Assembly: GCF_003315035.1 (NCBI RefSeq)
Contig: NZ_QNRE01000016.1
Location: 62,001-126,000 of the forward strand
Direction of reading: 5' to 3'
Source of the DNA: Nocardia puris
GTDB lineage: Bacteria > Actinomycetota > Actinomycetes > Mycobacteriales > Mycobacteriaceae
Length of the DNA: 64,000 nucleotides
Part shown: positions 7,900 through 16,563 of the stretch, in pieces
How the letters are laid out: each line of letters starts with the position of its first letter
Position numbering within the stretch: position 1 is the first letter of the stretch
Notes under the pieces: generated by a model
Databases searched by the model: none
Told to the model about the DNA's origin: nothing
The model's input: only the letters and a program-made list of their open reading frames with translations
Position numbers and translations under genes: made by a program

Positions 7900-8835
7900 C
7901 TATCGGTCGACTTGGTCCGCCTCGTTCGCGAGGCCGGTTGCGACACATCGGAATCCGGTGTCGTCGTCGAGCATCGAATGCGCGGCGTCGTTGAATGCCG
8001 ACGGTTCGCCTCGGTCGAAGGGGCTGGTGAAGGCACTGCCTTTGAGTTCGTACCGGCCGCTGGTGGTTTCGGTGGCGGTCCATTCCCAGGTGTTGCCGAC
8101 GAGGTCGTATACACCGAATGGACTGACACCGCTGGCGTAGGTCGCGACAGGGGTTGTCGTGCCAGGGCCGGAACCGCGAATATTGCATTTGGCTGGGGTC
8201 GGTTGGTTTCCCCAGGGCCAGACGTTGCCGCGGGTACCTCGAGCAGCTTTCTCCCACTGCTGGCTGGTCGGCAGGGACTTCTGGGCCCATCGGGCATAGG
8301 TGGCGGCGTCGTCCCGGCTCACCCAGACCACCGGGTGATCGGCGATCTCACGGGCCGGAGCCGGACCGCCCCAGTGGTGGGGTGCGGAATACCCTTGGGC
8401 CGCCACAAATCTCGCGTAATCCGCGTTGGTGGTCGGGAAGACATCGATCCAGTACCCAGCCACCCATACGGGTTGGTCCTGTGGCCCCGCGAGGTAGATC
8501 CCTTCGGGAATCCAGGTCATGAGCTTGCCGTCAGCGGGATGGCGGGTGTCGGTGCGTTGCTCAGGTACGTCGGTATCGCGGGCGTCGCTGAGGACGGCCG
8601 GGGATATCGCTTCGACGAACCGGGTCAGTTCGTCGCTGCCCAGCCGCGCCAGGATGGTGTCGAGTGCTGCTTGGTTGACCGGGCGGGGGCGGATGTTCTT
8701 GCCGCCGGCCTCCCAGCGGGAGATCAGCCGAGGATTGACGCCGATGTGTGCGGCGAATTCGGTGATACTCATTCGCCGTGCGTCTCGCAGTGCGCGCGCT
8801 TCGGCGCCGGTCCAGCTGCGGACCACGATGCCCAT
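7900..8835 (-). CDS. XRE helix-turn-helix fused to SUMF1/FGE-like domain
   Basis: This 311-aa protein begins with a helix-turn-helix of the XRE type (about residues 10-65, containing SITEFAAHIGVNPRLISRWE). It continues into a formylglycine-generating-enzyme (SUMF1) fold from about residue 105, recognised by MTWIPEGIYL, PVVWVSRDDAATYARW, LPTSQQWEKAARG and FGVYDLVGNTWEW. The usual active-site Cys pair of true FGEs near the C-terminus is absent; the corresponding part reads LKGSAFTSPFDRGEPSAF. It is therefore probably a sensor or regulator that uses the SUMF1 fold to bind a ligand, not a sulfatase-activating enzyme. Confidence 0.88.
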   Translation of the reverse strand: MGIVVRSWTGAEARALRDARRMSITEFAAHIGVNPRLISRWEAGGKNIRPRPVNQAALDTILARLGSDELTRFVEAISPAVLSDARDTDVPEQRTDTRHPADGKLMTWIPEGIYLAGPQDQPVWVAGYWIDVFPTTNADYARFVAAQGYSAPHHWGGPAPAREIADHPVVWVSRDDAATYARWAQKSLPTSQQWEKAARGTRGNVWPWGNQPTPAKCNIRGSGPGTTTPVATYASGVSPFGVYDLVGNTWEWTATETTSGRYELKGSAFTSPFDRGEPSAFNDAAHSMLDDDTGFRCVATGLANEADQVDR

Positions 8836-8901
8836 CGCCTGTGTGCTCCCTTCCCCGAGCGGTGGGTTCCGAGCCTAGTCACAATAGTGGCGCAAAGCAG
8901 G

Positions 8902-9681
8902 TCAGATGCGTTGCGGGGGAATGGATTCGTACTCTGTCCGGAGCCTGGCGATCATCTCATGGTCGACGGGCAGGTCGACGTTGTCGATGCGGGCGATGGC
9001 GCGAACGCCGACCGCTGCGTTGGTCGCGACCGCGCCGTCGACATGCGGCAGTTCGGCCAGCGTGATGGGTTTGACGACGACGTCCTCATCGAGGGTCTGG
9101 CTGAGCAGGCGCATCGTGATGCCGGGAAGTACCTCGGCCTGCGGCCAGATCAGCTGGCCATCGGAGATCACACCGATATTGGAGGTCGCGATCTCGGTGA
9201 TGGTCCCATCGGCCAGGGTGAACAGGACGTCATCAGCGCCATCGCGTTGCGCGAGGCGACGCTGGTAGAGACTGCCGAACAACCCGACATGCTTGGTTTT
9301 GGGCAGGTCGCGGGTGTAGACGGCCGACCGCAAAGTCAGCGGGGCCTGCGGGACGGCGGGAGCCTCCCGCGAGGTGACGAGGATCTGCGGGTCGGCGTCG
9401 GCTCCAGGTTTGCCGAGCCCGAGGTGCGGGTCGAACACAGTGACGCGAACAACCACCGGAGACGCCGTGTCCGGCAGCGCGTGACGGATGAGTTCGCGTA
9501 CCCGGTCGGGGTCGAGCTCGGTGTCGAACACGGTGCGGCAGTCGCGGATGAGTCGGTCCATGTGCTGGCTGAGTCCGCGAACAGCGTGGTTCTCGACCCG
9601 CATGGACGTGAAGTGCCCGTACCCGACCAAACCCAATGCAGCGAGATCGGACTCGGTGATTGGCGACCCGTTGAGTTCCAT
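8902..9681 (-). CDS. Class IV PLP aminotransferase / aminodeoxychorismate lyase-like
   Basis: This 259-aa protein has the class IV aminotransferase fold: LPKTKHVGLF contains the likely PLP-binding Lys, followed by a stretch ending DDVLFTLADGTITEIATSN and a C-terminal VATNAAVGVRAI region. Members include branched-chain and D-amino acid aminotransferases and 4-amino-4-deoxychorismate lyase; the exact reaction cannot be read from the sequence. It points left, like the XRE-SUMF1 gene 66 bp further on, so the two may be co-transcribed. It could supply an amino-acid or keto-acid building block for the neighbouring cluster. Confidence 0.85.
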   Translation of the reverse strand: MELNGSPITESDLAALGLVGYGHFTSMRVENHAVRGLSQHMDRLIRDCRTVFDTELDPDRVRELIRHALPDTASPVVVRVTVFDPHLGLGKPGADADPQILVTSREAPAVPQAPLTLRSAVYTRDLPKTKHVGLFGSLYQRRLAQRDGADDVLFTLADGTITEIATSNIGVISDGQLIWPQAEVLPGITMRLLSQTLDEDVVVKPITLAELPHVDGAVATNAAVGVRAIARIDNVDLPVDHEMIARLRTEYESIPPQRI

Positions 9682-9881
9682 GGGGCCAGTCTGTCATCGA
9701 CCGGCCTGCCTGGAAGCAGCGCTGGGTGCTCAACGTCAGCGAAACGTCAGTGCAACGCCGTGAAGCGACAGTTCCGGCCAAGCGCCCGCACACCGATTCT
9801 GAGGTTCATGGAAACCACCGAGGGCAGGGCCGGGTTCGGTGCCCGGCCAGGCCGCTCGATACATGCGCAAGGGGTTCAGTG

Positions 9882-10085
9882 ATGACCGACGATCTGCCGC
9901 AGCGTAATCCAGGAGCGACGTTGCCCACGCATTTCGAGCGGCTGGGCGAGGCGCTGGCAACGGTCATCGTCGCCCGAGACGAGTCCGGCGGCCCGCTAGC
10001 GCGGTCGTTCTCGTGCGACGAGGCGACGATGCGACGGGTCGCTGAGCAATTACCGCTATGGACCGGCGACCCTGCGGCCGATTGA
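9882..10085 (+). CDS. Unknown 67-aa protein
   Basis: This is a short open frame with an ATG and an AAGGGG-like ribosome-binding site 8 bp upstream. The product is soluble and has no recognised motif. It is the first of a series of right-pointing genes that runs to 24053 with small gaps or overlaps, so it may be the first gene of the heptose cluster transcript. It lies on the strand opposite a long antisense frame of no coding character. No function is assigned. Confidence 0.5.
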   Translation: MTDDLPQRNPGATLPTHFERLGEALATVIVARDESGGPLARSFSCDEATMRRVAEQLPLWTGDPAAD

Positions 10086-10091
10086 TCCGCC

Positions 10092-10373
10092 ATGGAGCGC
10101 CGCCTGGTCGTTGACTTCGACATCCCGGGAGTGCCGGTACAGCACTACCGAGCAGAGCGGTGTGCCGCAGAGGCATTCGCCGCCGAAGCAACACGACAGG
10201 GACTGGCGCGTGTGACGGTCGACGATCTGGCGACCGACGAGATGAAACAACTTCCGTACCAGCGGCTTTTCCTACCCAGCAGAAGGGACGACCACACTGA
10301 TGGACTCGATACGAGCACCGATGCGGCCTGGCATGCGGCCGATGGACCGCATGCCCGCCATTATCTGCACTGA
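10092..10373 (+). CDS. Unknown 93-aa protein
   Basis: This small open frame begins 6 bp after the preceding stop and overlaps the start of the nucleoside-hydrolase-like gene by 74 bp in another frame. The N-terminal two thirds look protein-like (DFDIPGVPVQHYRAERCAAE). The last 25 residues lie in the overlap and are low in complexity, so the real product may be read with coupling into the next gene. No family is recognised. Confidence 0.5.
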   Translation: MERRLVVDFDIPGVPVQHYRAERCAAEAFAAEATRQGLARVTVDDLATDEMKQLPYQRLFLPSRRDDHTDGLDTSTDAAWHAADGPHARHYLH

Positions 10374-11319
10374 TGTCGGGCACGACCCGGACGATTTGCT
10401 GGCGCTCATCCTCGCTGCGGCGGCGCTGCCGCTGCGGCTGGTGGTGACCAGTGACGAATTCGGCGGCGGTCAACGCGCAAGGCTGGCGCGGTTCCTGCTG
10501 AACTTGTGCGGGCGAACCGGGGTCGTGGTGGTCGCCGGCGCGGAAATCGAGGGCGCGCAAGCGCGATGGGTGTGCGACGGTCTGGTGCCCGCCGGATTCC
10601 CGCCAGTCTCGGCGCCGGTGACCGGGTCGGTAATCGACGCCGTGCGCGCGGTGCTGGGCGAGACCGGGCGTGCGGCGTGGATCGGTCAGGGACCGATGAG
10701 CAACCTGGCCCACCTCTACGCCGACGCACCGGGGTTGGCGCGGCGGCTGACGATCATGCAGATGGGCGGCGGCTTCGCCCATCTGTACAGACGGCCCGAT
10801 CGTGCCTCGCACAACCTGCGCATGGACCCCGCAAGCGCCCGGACGGTGCTGACCGCGCCCGATCTGGACGTAGCCTTGGTGACCTCCGATGTCACCTTCA
10901 CCCCCGAGACCGCGATCGACGCGGACAGCGAGGTGTATCAGCTGCTCGCGGCGGCCAACGCGCCGAAGTGGGCGAAACTCGTCGCTGCGGGCTACGACCG
11001 ATGGTTCGCCGGGGAACGTTCCGCGTCGATGGCGGCCGACCCGCTGACCGTGACCGCTGCGGCCGGGATGGGCTTCGTCGAGTTCGCCACCCATCACGTG
11101 ACGGTGGCGCCGGACGCGCGCATGTACGACAACCCCGACGGTGTGGCCCTGTCCATGTCGGTGGCGGCGGACTATGCGGCGTTTCGGGCGTGGGTCACCA
11201 CGGTGGTGCAGCATGCTCTCGAGGTCGGGATGCGATACGACCCCGCCTTGATCGGGCATAAGCCGGGGAACACCCGACCCGTGGCCACCGGGCACGCCAT
11301 GCCGATCGGTACCCGGTAA
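10300..11319 (+). CDS. Inosine-uridine nucleoside hydrolase-like protein
   Basis: This 339-aa protein has the nucleoside hydrolase layout: an N-terminal Asp-rich calcium site (TDVGHDPDDLLAL, a variant of the family DxDxGxDD motif), the GPMSNLA motif (GPLTNLA in the family), and a later segment with the base-side His region. Such enzymes cleave the N-glycosidic bond of ribonucleosides. The altered first motif and the setting in a biosynthetic cluster suggest a dedicated substrate. An AAGGGA sequence 11 bp upstream supports the ATG at 10300; in-frame ATGs just downstream are alternatives. Its stop overlaps the next ATG by one base. Confidence 0.8.
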   Translation: MDSIRAPMRPGMRPMDRMPAIICTDVGHDPDDLLALILAAAALPLRLVVTSDEFGGGQRARLARFLLNLCGRTGVVVVAGAEIEGAQARWVCDGLVPAGFPPVSAPVTGSVIDAVRAVLGETGRAAWIGQGPMSNLAHLYADAPGLARRLTIMQMGGGFAHLYRRPDRASHNLRMDPASARTVLTAPDLDVALVTSDVTFTPETAIDADSEVYQLLAAANAPKWAKLVAAGYDRWFAGERSASMAADPLTVTAAAGMGFVEFATHHVTVAPDARMYDNPDGVALSMSVAADYAAFRAWVTTVVQHALEVGMRYDPALIGHKPGNTRPVATGHAMPIGTR

Positions 11320-11546
11320 TGGCCGACAGCCTGGTGCGAGGGCACCTGAACCCGGCCACCTTGACACACACCCAATCCAATATCGGCGACTGCTTCGCCG
11401 ACCCCGGCGCACTGACCTACGGCCAGGCCCTGCATGCCCAGACGCTGCACCAGTACTGCTCACCGAGCTGCGGTGTCCGCAACCGAATCGATGAACAGCT
11501 CGGGACTGCGGCCAGTGAAATCGGAGAGGCGAGCTCAGATGACTAG
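11319..11546 (+). CDS. Unknown 75-aa protein
   Basis: This small protein is encoded between, and overlapping, the nucleoside-hydrolase-like gene (1 base) and the methyltransferase gene (8 bases). It contains a Cys-bearing segment (QYCSPSCGVRNRI) and a short conserved-looking stretch GHLNPATLTHTQSNIGDC, but no known domain. The tight overlaps on both sides argue that it is translated. The three Cys residues could bind a metal, which is speculative. Confidence 0.6.
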   Translation: MADSLVRGHLNPATLTHTQSNIGDCFADPGALTYGQALHAQTLHQYCSPSCGVRNRIDEQLGTAASEIGEASSDD

Positions 11547-12369
11547 TCCCCGTCGCGCAGACAATGAGGCGATCGTGCTCGATCCGTCTCAGGCACACAG
11601 CGGACGCATTCACGACGTCCTGTTGGGTGCGGGCAAAGACGCCTATCTGGTGGACCTCGAGGCCGGTCACAAGCTGATCACCCACTCCCGCGCCTTTCTG
11701 GTCGCGGCCCGCGCGACACGTTTGTGGCTGCTGCGGGCCGTGCGGTACCTGGCAAGTGAACAGCTGGTACGGCAGTTCGTCGAACTCGGCAGCGGCTACC
11801 CATGCTCGCCGAACCTGCACGAGGTAGCCCGCAACTGCGCGCCGACCGCACGCATGGTCTACGTCGATCACGACCCGGTGGTCGCCGCCCACGGCCGAGT
11901 ATTTCTCGCCGACGAACAAACTGAATTCGTCCACGCCGATCTGAGCGACACCGACGCCCTCGTCACCGAGATCACCGCTGCCATGGATCCGAGCGAGCCG
12001 ATCGCGGTGTGTCTGTCGTTCGTCGCCGAATTCCTGCCCGACCCGGGCATGGTCGTGGACGCGGTCACGACCATGCTGCCGAGCGGCTCGTTCCTGGCAC
12101 TCAGCCATATCACACGTGACGCTGATCCCGGCCCCGTCGACCGCGCGGCCGATATCTACACCGGATTCGGCATCGAATTCCGTTCTCGCAGTCGCGACGA
12201 GGTCGCGGCACTGCTGGCCGGCTATGACCTCGTCGAACCTGGGCTGGTTGCGCCACACCGTTGGTGGTCACCCCACGACGTCGACCAGCGTCGTGCCCGC
12301 AACCTCGGCTGGGAGCCGCCGCAGGCCGACGACCTGTGTTGCCGCGCCGCCGTCGGGCGACTGCGATGA
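11539..12369 (+). CDS. SAM-dependent methyltransferase, DUF574 family
   Basis: This 276-aa protein matches the actinobacterial DUF574-type methyltransferases: an N-terminal PSQAHSGRIHDVLLGAGKDAY segment (their SxARxYDYLLGGKDNF signature), the SAM-binding strand QFVELGSGYP with an acidic YVDHDPVV after the second strand, and a late WWSPH motif. Substrates of this family are unknown; several sit in secondary-metabolite loci. A GGAGAGG-like ribosome-binding site precedes the ATG at 11539. A 71-bp gap then leads to the heptose fusion gene. Confidence 0.88.
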   Translation: MTSPRRADNEAIVLDPSQAHSGRIHDVLLGAGKDAYLVDLEAGHKLITHSRAFLVAARATRLWLLRAVRYLASEQLVRQFVELGSGYPCSPNLHEVARNCAPTARMVYVDHDPVVAAHGRVFLADEQTEFVHADLSDTDALVTEITAAMDPSEPIAVCLSFVAEFLPDPGMVVDAVTTMLPSGSFLALSHITRDADPGPVDRAADIYTGFGIEFRSRSRDEVAALLAGYDLVEPGLVAPHRWWSPHDVDQRRARNLGWEPPQADDLCCRAAVGRLR

Positions 12370-12440
12370 CGAGGTGAGCCCCGGCGAACGCCAACCCAAA
12401 TGAGCATCAAATGTGCTGATGGACAAGGAGATCCGTAACC

Positions 12441-14465
12441 ATGATCGAGGCGGGGAGACAGATGAACGAATCCGGCGCGGATCGCGTCGCGAAGTTGTCC
12501 GAAGCCCTGGAACGCACCGATCTGGACAAGGTCCGGTCGTGGGGCCAGATGGTAGCCAGCCGACTACGGCGCGGCGGGCGAGTGCTAGCCGTCGGAAATG
12601 GTGGAAGCGCCGCGCAGGCGCAGCACCTGGTTGCTGAGTTGGTGGGCCGGTTCGAGACGGAGCGCAACCCACTCGCTGCGCTCGCGCTCACCACTGACTC
12701 CGCGGTGGTGACTGCGATCGGCAACGACTACGGCTTCGACCAGTTGTATGCCCGGCAGGTCCGTGCACACGGTCGGGAGGGCGATGTGTTGATCGCGATT
12801 TCCACTTCCGGGTGCAGCACGAACGTGATCGCTGCCGCCACAGAGGCGAACGAGCTAGGGATGCTCACCTTCGCCTTGACCGGTCCCGCTGACAGCGTAT
12901 TGGCGCGAGTATGCGACGAGGTGGTGTCAGTCGATTCGTCGGCGACCTCAACCATTCAAGAATGCCACCTTCTGATCGCGCACGAACTGTGTGCGGCGGT
13001 CGATGCGGCTTTGGCATCCGCCCCGTCGACGTCGCAGCCGACCGAAGCAGAGACCGCCGAGTCCGTCCCGCCGCCGACGGTTGAGCACGCTCGGCGCCTG
13101 GTGATTGTCGGTGACGTGCTGGCCGACTGTGACTGGTGCGGTGAGGTCACGCGGGTATCGCCGGAAGCGCCAGTGCCGGTGCTCAGCGCGGTGTCACGGC
13201 AGTGGCGACCAGGCGGGGCAGGCTTGGCCGCGATCCTTGCCGCCCACGATGGCTGCGAGGTCACGCTGGTGACCGCGATCGGCGCCGACGAGCCCGGCCT
13301 GCGGATTCTCAGCGACCTCACCGAGGCGGGGGTGTCGGTGATCGATCTGGGCATCGAGGCGCCGACCCCGGTGAAGATCCGGATGCGGGCACGCGGACAG
13401 ACCCTGGTCATGGTCGACGACTCCGATCCGGCGGTGCCGGTGGGCGATCCGCCCCCAGAGGTCGCGCACGCCCTTGTCGAGGCACAAGGCGTACTCGTCG
13501 CCGACTACGGGCGCGGGGTAGCCGCCCAACCACGACTGCGAGTACTGCTGGCCACCGTGGCGCGGCGTGTGCCGGTGGTGTGGGATCCCCATCGTCACGG
13601 CCCGGCACCGACCGACGGGGTGAGCGTCATCGTCCCGAATGCGGAGGAAGCCGATCTGCTCACCGCCGAGGACGGAGCGGCCGGCGACCTCGACAGCGAT
13701 GTCCGCCGGGCGCGCAGCCTTCGATCACGATGGCGATGCCAGTACGCGGTGGTCACCCGAGGCGCCGATGGCGCTGTCCTGGTCGGTGCCGACACCGATC
13801 CCGCGCACGTATTCCCGGCCCCACGCCGGGAGCAAGGCGATACCTGCGGGGCGGGTGATCGGTTCGCCGTGAGGCTGCTCGGTGAACTGATCGGTAATCG
13901 CACAATGTCGACAGCTGTGCAACGCGCCGTCACAGCGGCGGCCGACTACGTCGCCGGGCAACGCGCTACGGCGGGCAACCACCCGCGACCGGATGGCGCG
14001 GGTGACGGGTTCGCTGTGGCCGATCGGGTGCACGCAGCCGGTGGCCGGGTGGTGGCCACCGGCGGCTGTTTCGATGTGCTGCACGACGGGCACCGACAGC
14101 TGCTGGAGGCCGCTCGCGCCATGGGCGACTGCTTGATCGTGCTGCTCAACAGCGACGCGTCGGTGGCCAATTTGAAGGGACCGAACCGGCCGCTGGTACC
14201 GCAAGCGCAGCGGGCGGCGATGCTGACAGCATTCTCCTTCGTCGACGCGGTGCTGGTGTTCGACGAGGACACCCCGGCTGCGCTGTTGGAAAGGTTGCGT
14301 CCGCATGTGTGGGTCAAAGGCGGCGACTACGGAGCGACCGAACTACCCGAAACGGCCGTGGTGCAACGTCATGGCGGCCAAGTTGTCGTCGGCCCGTACC
14401 TGGAAGGGGTGTCGACGAGCGAGCTGATCGAACGCGCTGTCGCCGGGCGGGTGATGCAGCCATGA
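12441..14465 (+). CDS. Triple fusion: sedoheptulose-7-P isomerase, heptose kinase, heptose adenylyltransferase (GmhA-HldE)
   Basis: This 674-aa protein carries three consecutive ADP-heptose enzymes. Residues 1-200 are a SIS isomerase of the GmhA type (AVGNGGSAAQAQHLVAELVG, ISTSGCSTNVI). Residues 218-520 are a PfkB sugar kinase (LIVGDVL-like start and GDTCGAGDRF with the catalytic Asp). Residues 537-674 are a nucleotidyltransferase (GGCFDVLHDGH with the HxGH motif and VWVKGGDY). Together they would turn sedoheptulose 7-phosphate into ADP-D-glycero-beta-D-manno-heptose, given a GmhB phosphatase. Gram-positive bacteria lack LPS, so the product is most likely for a secondary metabolite. AAGGAG precedes the start, and the stop overlaps the epimerase start (ATGA). 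Confidence 0.93.
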   Translation: MIEAGRQMNESGADRVAKLSEALERTDLDKVRSWGQMVASRLRRGGRVLAVGNGGSAAQAQHLVAELVGRFETERNPLAALALTTDSAVVTAIGNDYGFDQLYARQVRAHGREGDVLIAISTSGCSTNVIAAATEANELGMLTFALTGPADSVLARVCDEVVSVDSSATSTIQECHLLIAHELCAAVDAALASAPSTSQPTEAETAESVPPPTVEHARRLVIVGDVLADCDWCGEVTRVSPEAPVPVLSAVSRQWRPGGAGLAAILAAHDGCEVTLVTAIGADEPGLRILSDLTEAGVSVIDLGIEAPTPVKIRMRARGQTLVMVDDSDPAVPVGDPPPEVAHALVEAQGVLVADYGRGVAAQPRLRVLLATVARRVPVVWDPHRHGPAPTDGVSVIVPNAEEADLLTAEDGAAGDLDSDVRRARSLRSRWRCQYAVVTRGADGAVLVGADTDPAHVFPAPRREQGDTCGAGDRFAVRLLGELIGNRTMSTAVQRAVTAAADYVAGQRATAGNHPRPDGAGDGFAVADRVHAAGGRVVATGGCFDVLHDGHRQLLEAARAMGDCLIVLLNSDASVANLKGPNRPLVPQAQRAAMLTAFSFVDAVLVFDEDTPAALLERLRPHVWVKGGDYGATELPETAVVQRHGGQVVVGPYLEGVSTSELIERAVAGRVMQP

Positions 14466-15439
14466 CCCGCTCCGTGCTGGTCACCGGGACGGCCGGGTTC
14501 ATCGGCGGGCATGTTGCCACCGGTCTGCATGCGGCCGGGTGGACGGTGACCGGAGTCGACCAGAATCCCGCGGCTACGGCGTGGCCGTGGGAATCGATCA
14601 CCGTGGACGCTGCCGACCCAGCTGTGCTGGCTCGGATCGCTGGAGGGGAGTTCGCGGTGGTCGTGCACCAGGCAGCGGTCAGCGACACCCTCGCCGCAGA
14701 TGACGAGCGGTTGCGGTGGGCCAACGCCACGGTGCCGCTGCGGCTGGCTCGCGCATGCACCGACTCCGGGACACGACTGGTGTATGCCTCCTCGGGCAGC
14801 GTGTACGGCGTGGTGCCGCACGGGGCGTCGTCCCGCGAATCCGACACCGAGGATCGTGGGCGCTGCTCGGGCCCCCTGAATTGTTACGCGAAATCCAAAC
14901 TCGTCCTGGATCAGTCGATGCTGCGCCGCGCGGCGGTGTTCGGCCTGGATTGCGTGGGGTTGCGCTACACGAACGTCTTCGGTCCCGGCGAGGAATCCAA
15001 AAGCTCGATGGCCTCGATTCTGTGGCAGATCGTCACGGCCGTGGCGGCGCGGCGGCCGGTCCGGTTGTTCGACGACACCTTGACCGCCGCGCGGGACTAC
15101 CTGCCGGTGCAGGTGCTGGTGTCGACGCTGGTGCGGCTGCTCGATACCCCGCAGGTCGCAGGCGTCTACAACCTCGGTTCCGGGACCGCGATCCGGTTCG
15201 AGACCTTGCTGGGCTGGTGTACGGAGTGGGCGGGCGCACCGGTGCCGCTGGTGGGGGTGCCGAACCCGATCCGTGACTGCTACCAGTACTGGACGTGCGC
15301 CGATATGCGGCGACTGCGCGCCGCGTTGCCTGGCCTGGAGCCGGTGGACACCGAGGTGATCCACCGGTACGCCCGCGACCTGTTCGACCACGCCCGCGCC
15401 GAAACCTTCGGCGTCGGCGAGCTTGTGAAGTCCCTGTGA
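14462..15439 (+). CDS. hldD: ADP-heptose 6-epimerase-like SDR (HldD-like)
   Basis: This 325-aa extended short-chain dehydrogenase has an NAD(P)-binding start (VTGTAGFIGGH), the catalytic Tyr and Lys in NCYAKSK and the preceding Ser in YASSGSVYG. The segment NVFGPGEESKSSMASI and the late YWTCADMRRLRAAL closely follow HldD (NVYGPREGHKGSMASV and ...FTQADLTNLRAA). It should interconvert ADP-D-glycero- and ADP-L-glycero-D-manno-heptose. Its position, overlapping the GmhA-HldE gene by 4 bp, supports this. Epimerisation at another carbon of the sugar cannot be excluded. Confidence 0.85.
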   Translation: MTRSVLVTGTAGFIGGHVATGLHAAGWTVTGVDQNPAATAWPWESITVDAADPAVLARIAGGEFAVVVHQAAVSDTLAADDERLRWANATVPLRLARACTDSGTRLVYASSGSVYGVVPHGASSRESDTEDRGRCSGPLNCYAKSKLVLDQSMLRRAAVFGLDCVGLRYTNVFGPGEESKSSMASILWQIVTAVAARRPVRLFDDTLTAARDYLPVQVLVSTLVRLLDTPQVAGVYNLGSGTAIRFETLLGWCTEWAGAPVPLVGVPNPIRDCYQYWTCADMRRLRAALPGLEPVDTEVIHRYARDLFDHARAETFGVGELVKSL

Positions 15440-15453
15440 TCGGAGGAAACGCA

Positions 15454-16563
15454 ATGTCTACCAGCACAACCGGCGTGCTCGCTGGCGAGAAGGCGCTACG
15501 CCACCGGCTCACGGCCTTGTCGCGGTCGCTGCGCGAGGTGACCGCGGTCGAGCACCTCCAAGAGCCGCGGTACATCAGCTACGACACCGTCCGCGATGCC
15601 GACGGCACCACCTACGGCCGCAAGAAGGCGATCCTGATGTCGGGCGGCTGTTCGGTGCCGACCTGCACCATGTGTCCGTTCACCAACTACAACAACTTCG
15701 GCCTGCACGGCGCGAACCCCCGGGGCTTGCGCGAGCAGGTCGCCACGCTGCTGGCACGCACCGATGACGAGCCGGACTACGACATGCTCGCCCTCTACAA
15801 CGACGGGTCGTTCTTCGCCCGCCGCGAGGTACCGGCCGAGGTCCAGCTCGATATCGCCCGCCGCGTCGCGGTCACTGGTGTGCGCCGCCTGGTCGTCGAA
15901 AGCCTGCCCCAATTCCTCACGCCCGAGACCCTGGCACCTTTCGTCGAGGCCCTCGGCGATGTCGAGCTCGAGGTGGGAATCGGGTTGCAATCGGCCGACC
16001 GGCTGGTCCGCGAAACCCTGGTCAACACCCGAATCACCCGTGAGTCGTTCGAAGACGCGGTGGCGTTGATGCAGGCACACCACGTAATTCCCAAGGTGTA
16101 CCTGATGATCAAGCCCCCGTTCCTCACCGACGGCGAGGCCATCACCGACGTGATCTCCTCCACCGAGTACGTGGCCTCGCTCGGCATCGGCGGAGTCACC
16201 GTGTGCCCGACGAGGCTGGCACCGAACACCGTGGCGTGGTGGCTCTACCAACGCGGGCACTACCAGGCGCCGAACCTGTGGACCGTCGTCGACGCCGTGC
16301 GCGGCGCGCACGCCAAAGCGGCGGTGCGGGTGGCCTGTATCAACATGCGCGGCACAGACTTCGACTCGGTGTACCCGGACTCCTGCGAGCGCTGCGCGAA
16401 CGGCATCGTCGACGGGCTGGTGTCCTACAGCGTCACCGGTGACCTCGCCGATTTGCCCGTCACCTGCGACTGCCGGCCTGACATACGAGCGGTCGACCTC
16501 GACCATGACGCGATCCTTGCCCGCACCGCGGCATCCCTCGACGTCGGCGAGGCCACCCCGTGA
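15454..16563 (+). CDS. Radical SAM enzyme resembling archaeosine synthase subunit RaSEA
   Basis: This 369-aa protein has an unusual CxxxxCxxC radical SAM cluster (SGGCSVPTCTMCPFTNYNN), preceded by YGRKKAILM. This arrangement is shared with the archaeosine-synthase subunit RaSEA and related families (their CSWGRCYMCG), not with the common CxxxCxxC enzymes. Downstream motifs ESLPQFLTPETLAPF, VGIGLQSADRLVRETLVN and TVCPTRLAPNT fit that family, and the C-terminal Cys-rich part (SCERCAN, CDC) may hold another metal. RaSEA breaks a C-C bond of a lysine adduct on tRNA; the substrate here is unknown. GGAGG lies 7 bp before the ATG. The stop overlaps the P450 start. Confidence 0.8.
   Translation: MSTSTTGVLAGEKALRHRLTALSRSLREVTAVEHLQEPRYISYDTVRDADGTTYGRKKAILMSGGCSVPTCTMCPFTNYNNFGLHGANPRGLREQVATLLARTDDEPDYDMLALYNDGSFFARREVPAEVQLDIARRVAVTGVRRLVVESLPQFLTPETLAPFVEALGDVELEVGIGLQSADRLVRETLVNTRITRESFEDAVALMQAHHVIPKVYLMIKPPFLTDGEAITDVISSTEYVASLGIGGVTVCPTRLAPNTVAWWLYQRGHYQAPNLWTVVDAVRGAHAKAAVRVACINMRGTDFDSVYPDSCERCANGIVDGLVSYSVTGDLADLPVTCDCRPDIRAVDLDHDAILARTAASLDVGEATP

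Noticed and set aside
7867..9882. 671-codon plus-strand frame starting with an ATGA overlap
   Set aside because: It is antisense to the SUMF1-type and class IV aminotransferase genes, which carry clear family motifs; no motif is seen in the plus frame.
9964..12258. Long minus-strand open frame (764 codons) opposite the nucleoside hydrolase and methyltransferase genes
   Set aside because: Its translation is rich in Arg, Gly and His without domain motifs, while the plus strand encodes recognised families with overlapping starts.
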